Assembly: GCF_032397745.1 (NCBI RefSeq)
Contig: NZ_CP135921.1
Span: 1,116,001-1,180,000, forward strand
DNA: 64,000 nucleotides
Source of the DNA: Bradyrhizobium prioriisuperbiae
Lineage (GTDB): Bacteria > Pseudomonadota > Alphaproteobacteria > Rhizobiales > Xanthobacteraceae
Direction: 5' to 3'
Every line of letters begins with the position of its first letter. Positions within the stretch are counted from its first letter, which is position 1. The notes under the pieces were generated by a model that saw nothing but the letters and a program-made list of their open reading frames with translations, did no database searches and was not told the DNA's origin. This document shows, one piece after another, positions 62,201 through 64,000 of the stretch. Both the position numbers and the translations under genes were made by a program.

Positions 62201-63088
62201 TCAGAGCTCCCTGCGGATATCGACAAGCCTGGTCATGGAAAAAATGATCATCATGGTGGCGGCAAGCAGGATCACCGCATTGGCGGCGGCGGCGGGAAAC
62301 TGGATGGCATCGAGCCGGGTCTGGATGATCTTGCCGGCGGACGCGATCTGCTGGCCGCCCATCACGCCGATGGTGATGAAATCGCCCATCACGATGGTGA
62401 TGACGAAAATCGAGCCGATGACGATGCCAGGCTTCGACAGCGGAATGATCACATTGACCAGGGTCTGGAAGCCTGTGGCGCCGGCGTCATAGGCCGCCTC
62501 GATCAGGCTCTTGTCGATGCGGATCATGGAATTGAAGATCGGCACCACCATGAAAAACGTAAACAGGTGGACGAAGGCGAGCACCACCGAGAATTCGGAA
62601 AACAGCAGCCACTCCAGCGGCTGATTGACGATCTTTGCCTCCACCAGCGCCTTGTTGACCAGCCCGTTGCGGCCAAGCAGCGGAATCCAGGCGATCATCC
62701 GGATCACGTTCGAGGTCCAGAATGGAATCGTGCACAGCAGTGAGAGGCCGATCTGCCATGACTTCGACCGGACGTGGAAAGCGAGAAAATAAGCGACGGT
62801 GAAACCGATCACCAGGGTGATCGACCACACCAGGAAGCAGAATTTCAGCGTCGAGCCGTAAGTCCTGAGGATGGTGCAGAACTCCGGCAGCTGCTGCAGG
62901 CAGCCCTCGAACGTATCGGTGTAGCCGCGGCCGGAGAAGATCGGCAGCATTTCATAGTCGTTGTAATCCCAGAAACTGACGATCACGACAAACAGCAGCG
63001 GAATCAGAAAGAAGGCGAGGAAGACCAGCGCCATCGGCCCGGCCTGCAGCCAGGCGACAACGTTGCGGCGAACTGAACTCTGGTGCAT
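62201..63088 (-). CDS. ABC transporter permease, PotB-like
   Basis: 295 residues, six membrane helices, EAA loop EAAYDAGATGFQTLVNVIIPLSKPGI (~205-230). First permease of the importer. ATG at 63088 has an AGGGA element directly before it. No ATPase gene is in the window; it may lie beyond the right edge. The FWDYNDYEMLPIF insert between helices 1 and 2 is as in the polyamine group. Confidence 0.9.
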   Translation of the reverse strand: MHQSSVRRNVVAWLQAGPMALVFLAFFLIPLLFVVIVSFWDYNDYEMLPIFSGRGYTDTFEGCLQQLPEFCTILRTYGSTLKFCFLVWSITLVIGFTVAYFLAFHVRSKSWQIGLSLLCTIPFWTSNVIRMIAWIPLLGRNGLVNKALVEAKIVNQPLEWLLFSEFSVVLAFVHLFTFFMVVPIFNSMIRIDKSLIEAAYDAGATGFQTLVNVIIPLSKPGIVIGSIFVITIVMGDFITIGVMGGQQIASAGKIIQTRLDAIQFPAAAANAVILLAATMMIIFSMTRLVDIRREL

Positions 63089-63156
63089 TCCCTGCTCTTT
63101 CAAACGAGATGCGCCGCCCGCACGACAGTGCGCGGGCGGCGATCATTTTCTCATCA

Positions 63157-64000
63157 TCAGGCCGCGATGAACTCATTCCACTTGCGGACCATGTAGTCGT
63201 TCTCGTCCATCACGGCATTCCAGCAGGCGACGCTGCCCATGCGATCGTCATAGGAGCCGCCGTCGCGCACCGTGCCGGCCTTTTCCAGCAGCGAGCCGTC
63301 GGGACCCTTGATGTCCTTCTCGGCCGGCTTGCCTTCCATCCAGTACGCCCACTCATAGGGCTCCATGCTCTTCTGCGCGGTGGAGAGCACCGCCGAATAG
63401 TAGCCCTGGCGGTTGAGATAGGCACCGGCCCAACCGGACAGGAACCAGTTGACGAACTCATAGGCCAAATCGAGCTTGGCGCCGGACACGCCCTTCGACA
63501 CGCAGAAGCCGGTGGCCCAGCTGCGATAACCTTCCTTCAGCGGCTGGAACACGCAGGGGATGCCCTTCTTGCGCACGGCGGTGACCGCGGGCGACCACAT
63601 CGACTGGATCACCGTCTCGCCGGACGCCATCAGATTGACCGACTGGTTGAAGTCGCTCCAGAACGCACGGAACTGGCCGGCCTTCTTCGCTTCGGTCAGG
63701 AGCTTCATGGTCAGGTCGATCTCGGCCTTGGTCATGTTGCCCTTGTCGGCATATTTGTATTGACCGGTCGCCTCCACCACCATGGCCGCATCCATGATGC
63801 CGATGGAGGGGATGTTGAGGATCGAGGCCTTGCCCTTGAACTCGGGATTGAGCAGTTCGGCCCAGCTGCTGATCGGCCGCTTGATCAAATCAGGCCGGAT
63901 GCCGAGCGTGTCGGCGTTGTAGACGGTGGGAATCAGCGTCACGAATTCGGTCGGGGTCTTGGAGAACACCTTGGAATTCTTGCCTTCGAGATACAGCACC
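63157..64000 (-). CDS. ABC transporter substrate-binding protein, PotD-like (3' part)
   Basis: About 281 residues visible; the 5' end is beyond the right edge. Iron/polyamine-type binding-protein fold: LIPTVYNADTLGIRPDLI, PSIGIMDAAMVVE, and NLMASGETVIQSMWSPAVTAVRKKG, KEGYRSWATGFCVSKG. The ligand may be a polyamine, an amino-acid derivative or an opine-type compound. The racemase-like gene at the end of the operon favours an amino-acid-derived ligand. Confidence 0.85.
   Translation of the reverse strand, partial: VLYLEGKNSKVFSKTPTEFVTLIPTVYNADTLGIRPDLIKRPISSWAELLNPEFKGKASILNIPSIGIMDAAMVVEATGQYKYADKGNMTKAEIDLTMKLLTEAKKAGQFRAFWSDFNQSVNLMASGETVIQSMWSPAVTAVRKKGIPCVFQPLKEGYRSWATGFCVSKGVSGAKLDLAYEFVNWFLSGWAGAYLNRQGYYSAVLSTAQKSMEPYEWAYWMEGKPAEKDIKGPDGSLLEKAGTVRDGGSYDDRMGSVACWNAVMDENDYMVRKWNEFIAA

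Overview
The window comes from an alphaproteobacterium of the Bradyrhizobiaceae/Nitrobacteraceae type (Bradyrhizobium, Rhodopseudomonas, Afipia, Tardiphaga). The evidence is a CycA-like cytochrome c, the ruvC-ruvA-ruvB / tol-pal / tilS / ftsH neighbourhood, 6S RNA between zapA and the 5-formyl-THF cyclo-ligase gene, a tkt-gap-pgk-class I fba cluster, high GC, and several families of dispersed intergenic palindromes usual in this group. No rRNA, tRNA, CRISPR array, prophage or transposase gene was seen. The species was not determined.

Layout. 1-6.2 kb: the 5' end of a glcD-like gene, a run of three palindromic elements, cytochrome c, a TetR regulator, a secreted protein with two tandem copies of an unknown domain, the AzlCD amino-acid exporter and an amidase. 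6.2-20.2 kb (all minus strand): ftsH, tilS, cpoB, pal, then dctA, an N-acyl-amino-acid-synthase (FeeM)-like gene and a GGDEF-EAL protein, then tolB, tolA, tolR, tolQ. The three genes lying between tolB and pal interrupt an otherwise conserved cell-envelope operon. dctA has a textbook sigma-54 promoter, and the FeeM-like gene has an exact CtrA box upstream.

20.2-37.7 kb: an accessory block that separates tolQ from ybgC, normally its immediate neighbour. It holds small membrane proteins (DUF817, DUF2809, DUF6498), a bile-acid-symporter-type carrier, a translationally coupled three-gene unit (TctC-type receptor, ornithine-cyclodeaminase-like enzyme, PhnD-like binding protein), a luciferase-type monooxygenase, a seven-repeat propeller-like protein, a molybdopterin oxidoreductase, a hydrolase-OsmC fusion, a WYL regulator plus the remnant of a second one, and a set of one-component regulators (three TetR, one HxlR) next to GST, DUF2852 and DUF1348 genes. 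Operator palindromes are visible for all three of these TetR genes.

37.7-49.2 kb: ybgC, a NUDIX gene, ruvB, a cytidine deaminase gene, ruvA, ruvC, mgtE, yebC; a soluble MCP with a central PilZ-like region; a low-GC convergent pair (DUF695-like and a frameshifted DUF4304 gene); ymdB, the 5-formyl-THF cyclo-ligase gene, 6S RNA, zapA and a DUF4164 gene. 49.2-57.9 kb (plus strand): tkt, gap, pgk, fba, a ThiE-like gene, a Sel1-repeat protein and an inositol-monophosphatase-family gene, with stem-loops punctuating tkt, gap and pgk. 57.9-64 kb: a small membrane protein, a cyclopropane-fatty-acid synthase/DUF1295 pair, and a hydantoin-racemase-like gene downstream of a Pot-type ABC transporter whose binding-protein gene runs off the right edge.

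The most notable signals outside genes are a family of six 75-79 nt palindromes bounded by CTAGT...ACTAG, and paired operator sites for TetR regulators. One palindrome overlaps the stop codon of one gene and another reaches the start of the next. No clear-cut new defence or mobile system was found.
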